From Berghia stephanieae (Eukaryota; Mollusca; Gastropoda; Nudibranchia; Aeolidiidae), in the NCBI GenBank assembly GCA_034508935.3, contig CM067444.1, positions 61,263,218 through 61,327,217 of the forward strand: a DNA stretch of 64,000 nt, given 5' to 3'. The notes under the pieces are model-generated. The model ran no database searches. It was not told the origin of the DNA and saw only the letters and a list, made by a program, of their open reading frames with translations. A program made the translations under genes and the position numbers. Below are positions 22,078 to 64,000 of the stretch, piece after piece (the stretch's first letter is position 1; the number at the start of each line of letters is the position of its first letter).

Positions 22078-23010
22078 TTTGTATTTAAGGTCATTTCATC
22101 GCCAGTAAAAAGGAAGGAAAATGGATAGTAAAAACATTCTAGAGGTACAATTAAAAATACTTGAGGAATAAATTAAGACAAAGGGGAATTCGTTGAAATA
22201 GAGAACAGATGTAGATCCAAGAGCACACTATCCGTGTACTCAGTTTGAGATTACCTTAAAGTCTCACCCTTAGACCAGCAAAGATTCCACTAAGAGGAAT
22301 ACACTCAAATGTTTACAAATCACATGTTAGAAATTTAAGAAATAACAGTGCATAACAGAGAGATGATTTACAAAGAAAAAAATATCATCTCCCAAAACTA
22401 TAACTAAACATTTGACTGTTTCCCTCCCAGCCAGGGCCTGGACAAAACCAAGTAATCTCATTCCAAGACAAAATAGAAAGCATGTTGGAAAACAGATAAA
22501 GGGGGATAGAAGACACAGTAAGAGCCTCCCTGCCCACTGGGAGGTCAGGAACCCCACCCAGGATCAGGCTTGAGTATGCCTGGATCCTGACTGAATTCCT
22601 CTTGAGGAAAGGACGTGCCGAATATTTCTCTGCCGTCTATCGGTTTTTTTTAAAGTAATGTATTTATCTTTTCATAATACATACATAACAAAGAGATGAT
22701 TTACAAGGGGAAAAAAACAACAACTTTCAAACTAATATAAAACATTTGACTGTTTCCCTCTCAGTAAAAGAATCCAACAAGGGCCAGGACAAAACCAAGC
22801 AATCCCATTCCAATTCCAAGACAATGATAGAAAGCAGCCCATGAAGGGGATAGAAGAAGACACAGGAAATGACCTTCGTGCCCACTTTGGGAGGTCAGGA
22901 ACCCAATCAAGGAAAGCAACTCAGAAAATAGATGTAAGGGGATAGAAGACACAGCAAGTGACCTCCTGCTCATCATGGCAGGTCAAAACCCTATCCAAGT
23001 GCACACTTAA
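22078..23010. repeat. Interspersed repeat R1: one long and two partial copies
   Basis: 22078-22571 is homologous to 29940-30500 (CATAACAGAGAGATGATTTA, CATTTGACTGTTTCCCTCCC, ACAAAACCAAGTAATCTCAT). 22667-22915 and 22925-23005 repeat its second half, and a further partial copy is at 47700-47912. One end reads GTTTTACAGCGCTTGCAACA in the fuller copies. The class is unknown; a SINE or a LINE 3' end is possible. Confidence 0.65.
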
Positions 23011-24280
23011 GACACAACAGAAAAAAAAACAAAAAACAAACAATGGGGAAAACCAATACAAGGTGGAATGGTTTTTATTTGTTTTCACAGCTCGGAATGT
23101 ATAGTTGACAACATCCAACCCTAAAAAGATCACAACCTAAAAAGTTTATCAAAAGTAAATACCAATATATAAATAACTTGAAAAGGAAATATGTAGATTT
23201 CTTGTGAAAAAAAAAATATTAAAAATTGCAAAGTCAATAAAATGTAACAGCAATTGGAATGTGATTTCCTTTCCTGAAGCCAAAACTGTCAACATTATTC
23301 AAAGACTAAAATATTGAGAAAAAAAAAGAAAAGAATTTAGTATTGGCAACACAGTGGGTGAAACATTTCCTGGCAGTAGATTGTATGAAGACTGGTTTTC
23401 CAAAACTGTTAAATCAATTTTTCTACTTTTTGAGATTTTCCATCCATGAATTTTATTTTAAGCATAAAATGACACAAGAATTTCCTTAGATTTGTGTAAA
23501 TTTGAAGTTTAAATATGATAAAATAAAAATATGATTGGATGAGAAATTTTAGAGGAAATAATCCTCAATATCTCAAAATAGGAAAAAAAAAGGAGTTAGG
23601 GAGTTTTGGAAAACCACTGTTCATATAAAGTATTCGTATCATCAAAATGTTTTGTGATTGGCACAAGGTTTTGGCATTCCTTGAGAATAATATTGGAGAC
23701 GTGATGCGTCCTGGTCAGGTTTTGAGATCAGAAATGGTTAGTTTTAAAGTTTAAATACAATAATACAGTGAATGATTAAAAACTCGGTATGTACAGGACC
23801 CGAGAAAAATATCTAGTTATTCGTCAGTTGGGTTGGGTGTCCTGGGGATGGGACCAAGAAGAAACATTCACTTACGTGATGATCAACTTATGCAGTCTCA
23901 AGTTATCCGTCGCCCACTGTATGGGGTTTTAGATTATTGTGTGGTGTAAATTAAAATATTCATATGAATAAAAGATTTCTGTCAGTGCAGAAAATACAAT
24001 AACCACTTATGTTTATAGAGGAATACCTAGAAGATATGCGTGCAAGAGTTGGATGTAGCCTTATTTTTGTGTGTACATTTTCCTAATTGCAGAGTGCATT
24101 TCCTTTGTTCACAAAATTGTAATCATAAATAATCTTATGTATATAAATAATAATAAAGTTAACATCGTACAAAATATATAAATATATAAATAATATAGCT
24201 CGTGACATTTTAAAACAAAAAAATGAAATAGCGTTCTACTGCAATAACAACATCAAGTGCTCCATTGCCCTGTCCTCTAC
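23011..24280. other. Intergenic sequence without recognised features
   Basis: AT-rich. I see no coding similarity or repeat family in this stretch. Confidence 0.5.
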
Positions 24281-24284
24281 ACTG

Positions 24285-24510
24285 CCACACTCTGAACAAA
24301 AACCTCCAGAAATTTTGGCCACTAAAACTCGTCCTTGAAAAATTTTTGATCGATTATAATGACCCTGATATTGGCAAAAACTCTCAAAACCCGAGACTTT
24401 GCGAAGTCTGATGTTTGAGAGTTTTTGACAAGATGAGGGTCGTTTAAATTGAATCATAATCTGATGATTGAGTTTTCAGGTCAAAATTTTAAATGCATCT
24501 TTTCCAAACC
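24285..24510. mobile_element. Foldback element FB1, decayed copy
   Basis: CACTGCCACACTCTG and GGCAAAAACTCTCAAAACCC are faced by GATGTTTGAGAGTTTTTGAC. The right terminus is degraded. See 62418-62654 for the intact form. Confidence 0.65.
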
Positions 24511-25069
24511 TTCGTGGAATGCCTAGGCGACGGTATCTAATGATGTTGTGGCGGAAAGGCATAATTTTTTTTTCTCCATGTATGGCGATACACATGTTAT
24601 CTATTACTATTACCATTGCATACTGTGCAACGTGTTGCATTTCTTGTGACGAATGTGTATGAAAAATGGGGAAACCCCATTGAAGCAACCATCACAACAA
24701 TCCAATCCACGAGTAGCCGTTGGTTTTGCATTCAATTTTTATATGTAAGAAGACTTATCTTTGATCAGAATAACATTGAATTTGTAGCCAAAATCTTGTT
24801 CCTAAAGATAAAAGTAAAAGAGCACTTGACGCGCTGAACAAATCAAAGGGGGAGAAAAAGCTGTCATCACAGATGATACAAGGCTATTGTTGTGAAAAAG
24901 GCACAAAACAGGAAAGAAGATAGACTGGACATAAAATTTTAATGATCACACATACATATTGATGTCAATCACGCATAAATATTGATATCAATCACACATC
25001 GTCTATCCCTTTGAAAATATCAAATTGAGAAATTAAGGAGCAGGCATCGGTGTAGGATGAAGAACTGAA

Positions 25070-25220
25070 CAAGTGTGGTAATAGTAATCAGAAGGTCTGA
25101 GGTTCGATCCCCAGTCGAGGTCGATTGATTTTTTGGGATGTTTTTTTCATGTATTTTTCTTTCTTGCTTTGTCTGACACCTTTCATAGACACTTGTTCAG
25201 TTCTTTATTGTCCATCCATT
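25070..25220 (+). mobile_element. SINE-3, tRNA-derived
   Basis: GGTCTGAGGTTCGATCCCCA holds a B-box-like motif. The copy is bounded by GAACTGAACAAGTGT and its complement ACACTTGTTCAGTTC, so its ends form a 15-bp inverted repeat. Confidence 0.6.
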
Positions 25221-26372
25221 TCCTACATTATCTCTTGTGCAATATTTTAGAATTGTTTTGGAAACCAATCTATAGAAATGAGCAACACTTAAATAAGAAA
25301 ATATTCATTTTAAAAACGAATGAATAAATAACATTTTCTTTTAAATATTAAAAACAAAAATGAAACATCATTGATAATGGGATGTTTTAAGTACCAATTA
25401 TAAATTACACTTAATTAGGCGTTATGCACGTTAAAATCTTGAATTTGCCTAAAACTCCTATTTCTTGTTGTTACAAACCAAATATACCAATTTAACATAA
25501 ACAGATGTTAATCAACACACGAGTTGATCGAAAAAGTAAGTTTTGTTAGGTATGATATAATTATATTAAATGAGCATAAATATTTCACTTTAGAAGAATA
25601 GTAAAAAAAAAAAATATCATGAAAGTAAAAAATATAGTATGAGCTAAAACAAAAAAAGCAAAAATCAATCACTCGTCTGTGTCAATTTCACAGGAAACGG
25701 TCAACATATAAATAAAATTGTTCTTTAAACTTAATGCATGACAACCATGAACACATTAAATATTTCAACATATAAAAATGATCAAGAATAATCACAATCA
25801 CAATGAGTCTCTACGTCTATTTTTGTTGTACACGAACATTTTAGTTCTCACTACGAAATGCCTCTGGTTAATATTTCTAACATCTTTTTGTTCTCACTAC
25901 AAAATGCCTCGGGTTCATATTTCTAACATCATTCATTACCTCCACTTTTCCACAAAATTATTCAATTCACTATTAATTTATTTACTTTTATTAGAAGGAT
26001 GGGTGGAAGGGGGAATACAAATGACCAGCCTTTAATCTAATCATTGAAATCATGACTTCATTAAAAATAGAAGTGAAAAATAATTTGACAATCAGAAAAG
26101 GTTTCCAAATGCAAGATCTGCGAATGCGAAGAAGGAGAAGAAATGCAAGACCCACTGAGGTCATAAATAAAGCTGTTTTTTGTAAAATAGTAAATTAAAG
26201 CTTTTTAAATTACTGTTATTTTCTCGTGTTCTCCATGTTTTCAATATTGAATACTCAGTTGTCTGTGTGTAAAGCACCCTTGTACACCATAGCAAAGTGA
26301 GATCAATAACGATATAAGAATTTTTAAAGAAAAGAACGAGGAACGATGAATTGGTCCATTGATGTCCTTATC
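25221..26372. other. Intergenic sequence without recognised features
   Basis: AT-rich and without recognised coding sequence. 25850-25925 has a short imperfect duplication (GTTCTCACTACGAAATGCCT / GTTCTCACTACAAAATGCCT). Confidence 0.5.
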
Positions 26373-26564
26373 TATAGAAGGATCGAAAATGTCACTCAGC
26401 TCTTTGTTATTGTGTTTAGCCAGCCATCTTTATGAGTAGTTTTCACTAAATTCTATCAATCAGACTATAAATATTCACATATACACATAGTTTGTGTGTA
26501 TTGGTAAGTTATATCCTCTGGCAGAGTTTGTGAGTGTTTTTGGCTAAATGCAAAGCATCAATAA
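26373..26564 (+). mobile_element. Dispersed copy of the CRE-type MITE (TATAGA subfamily)
   Basis: TATAGAAGGATCGAAAATGT, TTTGTTATTGTGTTTAGCCA and TTCTATCAATCAGACTATAA match the single copies at 35981 and 61429 and, more distantly, the array at 612-1947. Confidence 0.7.
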
Positions 26565-27104
26565 GAATTTAATGTCCAGCTTGGTTAGTGATAACTAGGT
26601 TTACATAAATAAATATCTTAAATCTTTACCATGATTTGATCACTATAACCATTCTTATAACTACGTAGCATATACAAACCAGTCACTTGGTTTGTGAATC
26701 CATTTCATCATTCAAATTGGTATTTCTTCTTGATGTCAACGATCTACAGCTTGGACTGAATCAATCATTTTAAAAGGCAAATACATTAAAGAAAGTATTC
26801 TGTGGTTTTTATTTGGAATGTTTAGAGATTTGTGGTTTTGCATTAAAATCACTTAATAATATTCAACATCAATGCTTATCATCATTAATAAAAAAATGCA
26901 AGTCGAGTTTGCAAAAATATTTTTTAAATCAAAAAATCACTTCCAGACTTTGTCATTTGTCATAAAGGGTTCATACAACAGTAACTTTTTTTTGCAGAAC
27001 TTTATATATTATCCTAACCTCACCAAGGTTATACAGATAACTCTGGATATTTTACTAACTAGAATATACGGTGGGAATCTGTCATTGAATAATAGGAAGA
27101 AAAG

Positions 27105-27440
27105 TGTGATGTCAAAAAACTGGTTCCAATCTCATTGAATGTGTAAAACCACTATTCCGGAGGACTGGATAAATACCGTGTGTAATTGATCTTCTGGTTT
27201 CAGATAAATGGCATCTTATTTTCTAGTCTAAATAAATGCTGGTCGTCAATAAAGATCTTCCATCATTGTCCTTTTACGTCCGGTAGTCCTTAAAATCTTG
27301 TCCTGCTACTAAAAATAGACTACCTTATGATTCAATATGACACCTATTCATTATTAGTCCTCCAAAGGACTGGTTACATACACACTTCCAAGGATTATGG
27401 AGTCAAAAAATGTGGAAGGTGTGACGTCACGACTTTTCTT
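27105..27440. mobile_element. Inverted-repeat element E1
   Basis: Homologous in inverse orientation to 32125-32412 (shared AATAAATGCTGGTCG and ATTTTCTAGTCTAAATAAAT). A third partial copy lies at 62080-62170. Ends GTGTGATGTCAAAAAACTGG and GGTGTGACGTCACG suggest long imperfect terminal inverted repeats carrying a CRE-like GTGACGTCAC. It sits downstream of MYO6, possibly in its 3' UTR. Confidence 0.6.
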
Positions 27441-27473
27441 CCCTATTTAAATTAAATATATGTAATATTACAC

Positions 27474-27555
27474 ATTAACTCTTAGAGTTCATATATGCAT
27501 GGAAAATCGTACAAATTTTTTTGATTTTCAATGAGGGTGAACTCGAGAGAGTTAA
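27474..27555. mobile_element. 82-bp TTAA-bounded inverted-repeat element
   Basis: Starts TTAACTCTTAGAGTTCA and ends TGAACTCGAGAGAGTTAA. It is a very short relative, in form, of the TTAA elements at 35557-35791 and 47175-47389. Confidence 0.5.
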
Positions 27556-27784
27556 TCAAATCAATAGTTCAATTGGGGAAATCATTGAAATGGCAAACTG
27601 ATGTCATGTACTGAAAAAAAAAAAACCCCAAAAACAATCTAAACAACAAAGAACCCAAACTAATAAAAGCAGTTGACAACAAAAAAATAATACATGTCTT
27701 CAATTATACATAAATTTTAAAAAATGACGAAGGCAGTATCTAAGCCTTTTCCTAAGCTAATCTCAAAGAAACTCGTGAATAATT

Positions 27785-60147
<32,363 letters not shown>

Positions 60148-60190
60148 ATTGAAATGGGTTCAATTCCCTGACCAATCAGTCAAGAACAAT
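60148..60190 (-). other. MYO6: MYO6 5' UTR part of exon 1 with an upstream splice acceptor
   Basis: Reading the minus strand, a pyrimidine-rich CTTTTTCTTCTTCAG ends at 60191, 43 bases before the ATG. This is a good acceptor, so a non-coding first exon probably lies further upstream (above 60.2 kb), as in vertebrate MYO6. Inference from the splice signal alone. Confidence 0.55.
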
Positions 60191-60380
60191 CTGAAGAAGA
60201 AAAAGAAAAAATAATAATACACAGAACAGTTATTAAATTGTTAGTCGACAGTTAATGTTCTGGTTTGGAAATGATGCAAATGTTGGTGCTTGGTGCTCGA
60301 ATAAATAAATAACAAGGATACAATGAAACATTAAAAAAATAAAAAGTCATTCCTTCAGAGATATTAGGCTCATGGAGCAA

Positions 60381-60381
60381 C

Positions 60382-60435
<54 letters not shown>
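60381..60435. repeat. C22-A33 homopolymer junction
   Basis: About 22 C followed by about 33 A, upstream of MYO6. A 21-base G run follows at 60843-60863. Confidence 0.9.
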
Positions 60436-60436
<1 letters not shown>

Positions 60437-61045
60437 AAAAATAAAAAACTAAACTAAAAATAAATATAAAATAAATATATATCTAAAAATATGTCACAGG
60501 TTTATTCCAAAGCAAGTAATCATATCAACCGACACTTCCAGAACAAAATGGGAATGGAGAAGAAAGAAAAAGGGCCTGATGGGTGTAGGAAGAGTCCTTG
60601 TCATAAAAAAGACTCGGGAAACGATCCTGTCACTCTCTGTCCTCCAGACTCTAAAAGCCATAGAAACTATAGACGGGAGGGGGAGGGGTGAAGGGAAAGC
60701 AGGGGATGGGAAAGGGAGGGTAGATGGTATACCACACACAATTAGCAGCCTTCACAAGAATGTTCCAGATAGCTCTTGACCTTTCCAAAACAACAACGAT
60801 CTTATTTGTTCGATTGTCAATTACGGGTTAGCGCGGAGGTTTGGGGGGGGGGGGGGGGGGGGGAGAGAGAGGAAAGAAGGAGAGAGCAAGGAAAAAGAAG
60901 AAGATGCGAAAGAGATGCGGTTAATGTTTATATCCATCTGTAAAATACTTCTTTTTTTTTTTTTTTGCTCATTCTGATCCGGTATTATTTTTTTTTCTTC
61001 AAATACACAGGATGATTAAAACAAAACAGACAATATTAATAAATA

Positions 61046-61206
61046 TAGAAGGAACTCAGTTCTTTGTTATCTTTTTTTTTTTGTGTGGCAAATCTCAGTA
61101 AATTCTATCAATCAGACTATAAACGTCCGGGAATATACATAGTTTCGTTTGTTGGCACGTAATATCCGAATGTTGTGAGTATTTTGGCTAAACGCACATT
61201 AATAAT
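61046..61206 (+). mobile_element. CRE-type MITE, decayed copy
   Basis: CTCAGTTCTTTGTTATC, TTCTATCAATCAGACTATAA and TGTTGTGAGTATTTTGGCTA; the left end is lost. Confidence 0.65.
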
Positions 61207-61428
61207 AGCAGAATACTCTTATTTCTTCAATATAATAGGTTGGTGTGACACGCAATTACAAGGCACACTACGATTAGCCATTAGCCGTGCTAGCTAGTCA
61301 ATTATCTAAGCTTGTCGTATGTCAATGGTAAAAGGAAAACACAGTGACATCTCGGAACACACACACCAGAATGATGATTCCTCAATTCATCAGCAATGTC
61401 ATGGTTGCTTTAAGGGGCGTAGTGTTGC

Positions 61429-61823
61429 TATAGAAGGAACGGAATTGACGTCACTCAGCTCTTTGTTATTGTTTTAGACAGCCATTTTGGTGATAACTTC
61501 TCACTAAATTCTATCAATCAGGCTATAACTAACCGTTCAAGATTACACATAGTTTTGTGTGGTGGTACGTTATATCTGGCTGGCGGATGTAGTATTTTCC
61601 CTAAACGCACAGCATCAATATAAAGATTTGTCTATAGATAATGCGCTTGGCCAAGGAGTTCACAGCATTGCCATCCGGAAGTATAACGGACCAACACACA
61701 AACTCTGTGTAACCATGAACTTTTATAGTCTGGTTAATACAGTTTAGTGAGAACAACTCACAAACGCGGATGGCAAAAAACCATAACAAAGGCCTGAGTG
61801 ATGTCATCTGCATTCTATCTATA
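61429..61823. mobile_element. Two CRE-type MITEs in inverted orientation
   Basis: 61429-61619 is forward (TATAGAAGGAACGGAATTGA, CRE TGACGTCA present). 61633-61823 is reverse (TATAGATAATGCGCTTGGCC ... GATGTCATCTGCATTCTATCTATA). They are from two subfamilies, 13 bp apart, and form a long imperfect hairpin. Confidence 0.8.
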
Positions 61824-62079
61824 AAACTATATTATTCTATTATCTATGTACCATTACAGTATTCTTGAACTCCTACGTTTGGAGTTTCGAGCGAGTTCAC
61901 AATACCGCTGTGCGACCATGGGGCCTCGGAACAGTGAGCATTCCCTGGGTCAAGCTGAACAAAATGAACCATTCATTGTGATGTTGGATATTTCAAATAA
62001 TGTGAACACTTTTAATTATGTATCTAGGTCATTTTGAGCATATTTTGCAATGTAACTAATGACCGAGCATTCAATATGT

Positions 62080-62180
62080 AACCCATCCATTATTACTTCT
62101 CCGATGGACTAGTTACATACACTTCCAACGAGTTTGGAATCGGAAAAGTAGGTGTGACGTCACGATTTTTTCGTCCCTAT
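62080..62180. mobile_element. Element E1, terminal fragment
   Basis: CTTCTCCGATGGACTAGTTACATACACTTCC in two blocks and GGTGTGACGTCACGATTTTT match 27370-27440. Confidence 0.6.
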
Positions 62181-62319
62181 TGACGAGACAAGCTTATATT
62201 TTTTTCATAACTGTCGGGACATTCCATAATGACGTAGGAAGGAGTTAGTTTCTTTTTTAAAAAGCCCCTAAGTGCCAAAAAATTGTTAGTGGTATGGGTT
62301 ATCGTCTATGGTATGTACA

Positions 62320-62320
<1 letters not shown>

Positions 62321-62351
<31 letters not shown>

Positions 62352-62362
62352 TGTGTGTGTGT
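62321..62362. repeat. (GT)n microsatellite
   Basis: About 20 GT units with one slip. Confidence 0.93.
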
Positions 62363-62417
62363 TGTATGTTATTTCCCTGATTGGATAGCGGTGAAAAGTA
62401 AACCAGTTGGATCCATA

Positions 62418-62654
62418 CTGCCATACTCTAGAACACATATTTAAAAATTGGCCAGAAAACTCGTCCTTCAAATATCGATCGTTTTAAATGACTCTCATCT
62501 TGGCAAAAAACTCTCAAACCCGGGACTTCGTCGAAGTCCCGGGTTTGAGAGTTTTTGCCAAGATAAGAGTCATTTAAATCGATCGATATTTGAATGACGA
62601 GTTTTCTGGCCAAATTTTTAAATATTAATATGTGTTTTTTCCAGAGTATGGCAG
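62418..62654. mobile_element. Foldback element FB1, near-perfect 237-bp palindrome
   Basis: Starts CTGCCATACTCT and ends AGAGTATGGCAG. The arms match through to the centre at about 62536, where GACTTCGTCGAAGTC leaves no loop. CATA flanks both sides (62414-62417, 62655-62658). Older copies at 2197 and 24285 have diverged arms. No coding capacity. Confidence 0.88.
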
Positions 62655-62811
62655 CATAGAGATTGATAATGTACACATAAGGGGGGCGGACTTGTGACTT
62701 GATTGTGTGTGGACAGTAAGTACTGAGTACTGGTTCGTTGTGATAACGCAAGCAATGGTCAGGCTGGCTGGCAAGGCAAGGCAGACGAGGTGAAGGACCC
62801 GAATACAGACC

Positions 62812-63002
62812 AACACACACACACACACACACATGAATCCATTCACAATCCCCCATACATAGATACAAACACACAACCCCCCCCCCCTCCCCACATACAC
62901 ACACACACACACGACCCAGAGAGAAATAGAGAGGGAGAAATAGATATTAATATAGAATAGAGAGATAGAGAAAGATAGATAGATAGATAGAGAGATAGAG
63001 AG

Positions 63003-63040
<38 letters not shown>

Positions 63041-63069
63041 AGGAGAGAGAGAGAGAGAGGAGGGAGAGG

Positions 63070-63148
<79 letters not shown>
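62812..63148. repeat. (CA)n, C run and long (GA)n microsatellites
   Basis: CA at 62812-62833 and about 62896-62911, a C run near 62878-62890, GATA at 62965-62990, and GA from about 62999 to 63148 with short breaks. The open minus-strand frames of Ser-Leu repeats here are artefacts. Confidence 0.95.
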
Positions 63149-63150
<2 letters not shown>

Positions 63151-63336
63151 ATGCCTGGGTACAAGCCATATTTTTGGCAAGACTAAACAGTCCACTATGC
63201 TGGAATAGGCTATTAATATTAATGAAATGTGTGTCATGTAGGGGTTCTATCGCCATTGTACTTAAGCACTAGTTGAGGTCAATGTTATGATTGATTTAAG
63301 CACACTAACAAAACAAAACAAAACAAAAACGAAATA

Positions 63337-63908
63337 ATTGTTACTGATGCTATGCGTCCGAGTAATATTCTCCTGTTCTGCCCGCTAGTTGAATCGCACT
63401 AACACGCAAAATTAAGTGTAATGCCTTACTTTAACGTCAAAACGCCTGTAAGATCGAGGGACTTTCGTGGCAACAAATCACCCACCAACCTTGTGATAAA
63501 AAAAAAAAATGAATAAAATACAAAATAATTGTTACTGATACTATGCGTCCAAGTAAAATACATACTCTCCTGTTCTACCCGCCAACTGAATCGCGACAAC
63601 ACGCAAAACTATAATGTGTAACGTCTTGAACGTTAAAGTCTGTAAGAGGGACTGAAGTGGTAACCATGAACATCTCACTAGTAGATGATAATGGTGGTAT
63701 AACACATCACCCAACTACCCCGTGATCAAAATTGAATAACATACAAAATCATTTTTACTGGTGCTATGCGTCCAAGTAACATACTCTCCTGTTCCGCCCA
63801 GCCAGCTGAATCGCACTTACACGCAAAACTATAATGTGTAACGTCTTTAATGTCAAAAGTCTGTCAGAGGTAACAATCACCCAACGACCTAGTAGGATCA
63901 AAATAACG
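63337..63908. repeat. ~160-220 bp tandem repeat, three diverged copies
   Basis: Copies start near 63337, 63528 and 63746. Each has TTACTGATGCTATGCGTCC, CTCTCCTGTTC, TGAATCGCAC, ACACGCAAAACTATAATGTG and ATCACCCAAC blocks, with indels between copies. The sequence is richer in CpG than its surroundings and sits upstream of MYO6. Confidence 0.75.
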
Positions 63909-64000
63909 AGCCAAATAACGTCCACGTTTCATTCGTTCTATCATCCGAGACAAAAATAGAGACAAGAAACTGAGGAGTTCCGCGCGGAAGCGATGTGAAA
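63909..64000 (-). promoter_or_regulatory. Possible distal MYO6 promoter or first-exon region
   Basis: Non-repetitive and CpG-bearing (TTCCGCGCGGAA palindrome at about 63978), at the window edge. Placing the MYO6 start here is a guess based only on the predicted 5' UTR intron. Confidence 0.15.

Noticed and set aside
22327-23133. Hydrophobic minus-strand frames at 22.3-23.1 kb
   Set aside because: They coincide with copies of repeat R1, and no reading is conserved between its copies.
62625-63256. Ser-Leu-rich frames up to 179 codons
   Set aside because: Translations of the GA/CT microsatellite; no homology.

Overview
This is animal (metazoan) nuclear DNA: AT-rich, with split genes, GT-AG introns and dense interspersed repeats. 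Two complete host genes can be read, in convergent (tail-to-tail) arrangement. The protein matches, the invertebrate-type LINEs and several tRNA-derived SINE families suggest a lophotrochozoan, most likely a mollusc. The species cannot be named from the sequence alone.

Layout. 1-8.7 kb is repeat-rich flank: a 204-bp tandem repeat, a seven-unit tandem array of a small DNA transposon carrying CRE-like palindromes, a foldback element, a decayed LINE on the minus strand, SINEs and a long ATC microsatellite. 8.89-19.91 kb (+) holds a nine-exon thiolase gene, the cytosolic acetyl-CoA acetyltransferase ACAT2 (395 aa), with one GC-AG intron. 20-27.78 kb is an intergenic stretch of repeats in which I see no gene. 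27.785-60.147 kb (-) holds unconventional myosin VI (MYO6): 29 coding exons, about 1243 aa, with the family's reverse-gear insert, IQ motif, single alpha helix, ubiquitin-binding motif and cargo-binding domain. One base is missing from exon 13 of MYO6. 60.19-64 kb is the upstream region of MYO6, holding a probable 5' UTR intron, an inverted pair of small transposons, a near-perfect foldback palindrome and about three copies of a 160-220 bp tandem repeat.

The two genes have unrelated jobs: thiolytic acetoacetyl-CoA metabolism at the head of the mevalonate pathway, and minus-end-directed actin transport. They look merely adjacent. Most of the rest is mobile DNA. One SINE family is present about 17 times. 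At least seven short non-autonomous DNA-transposon or foldback families occur, several nested inside SINEs so cleanly that the empty site can be read. A CR1/L2-like LINE fragment shares its 3' tail with the main SINE. No retrovirus-like or LTR element, rRNA, CRISPR array or intact tRNA gene was recognised. Residue numbers for MYO6 count exon 13 as 67 codons.
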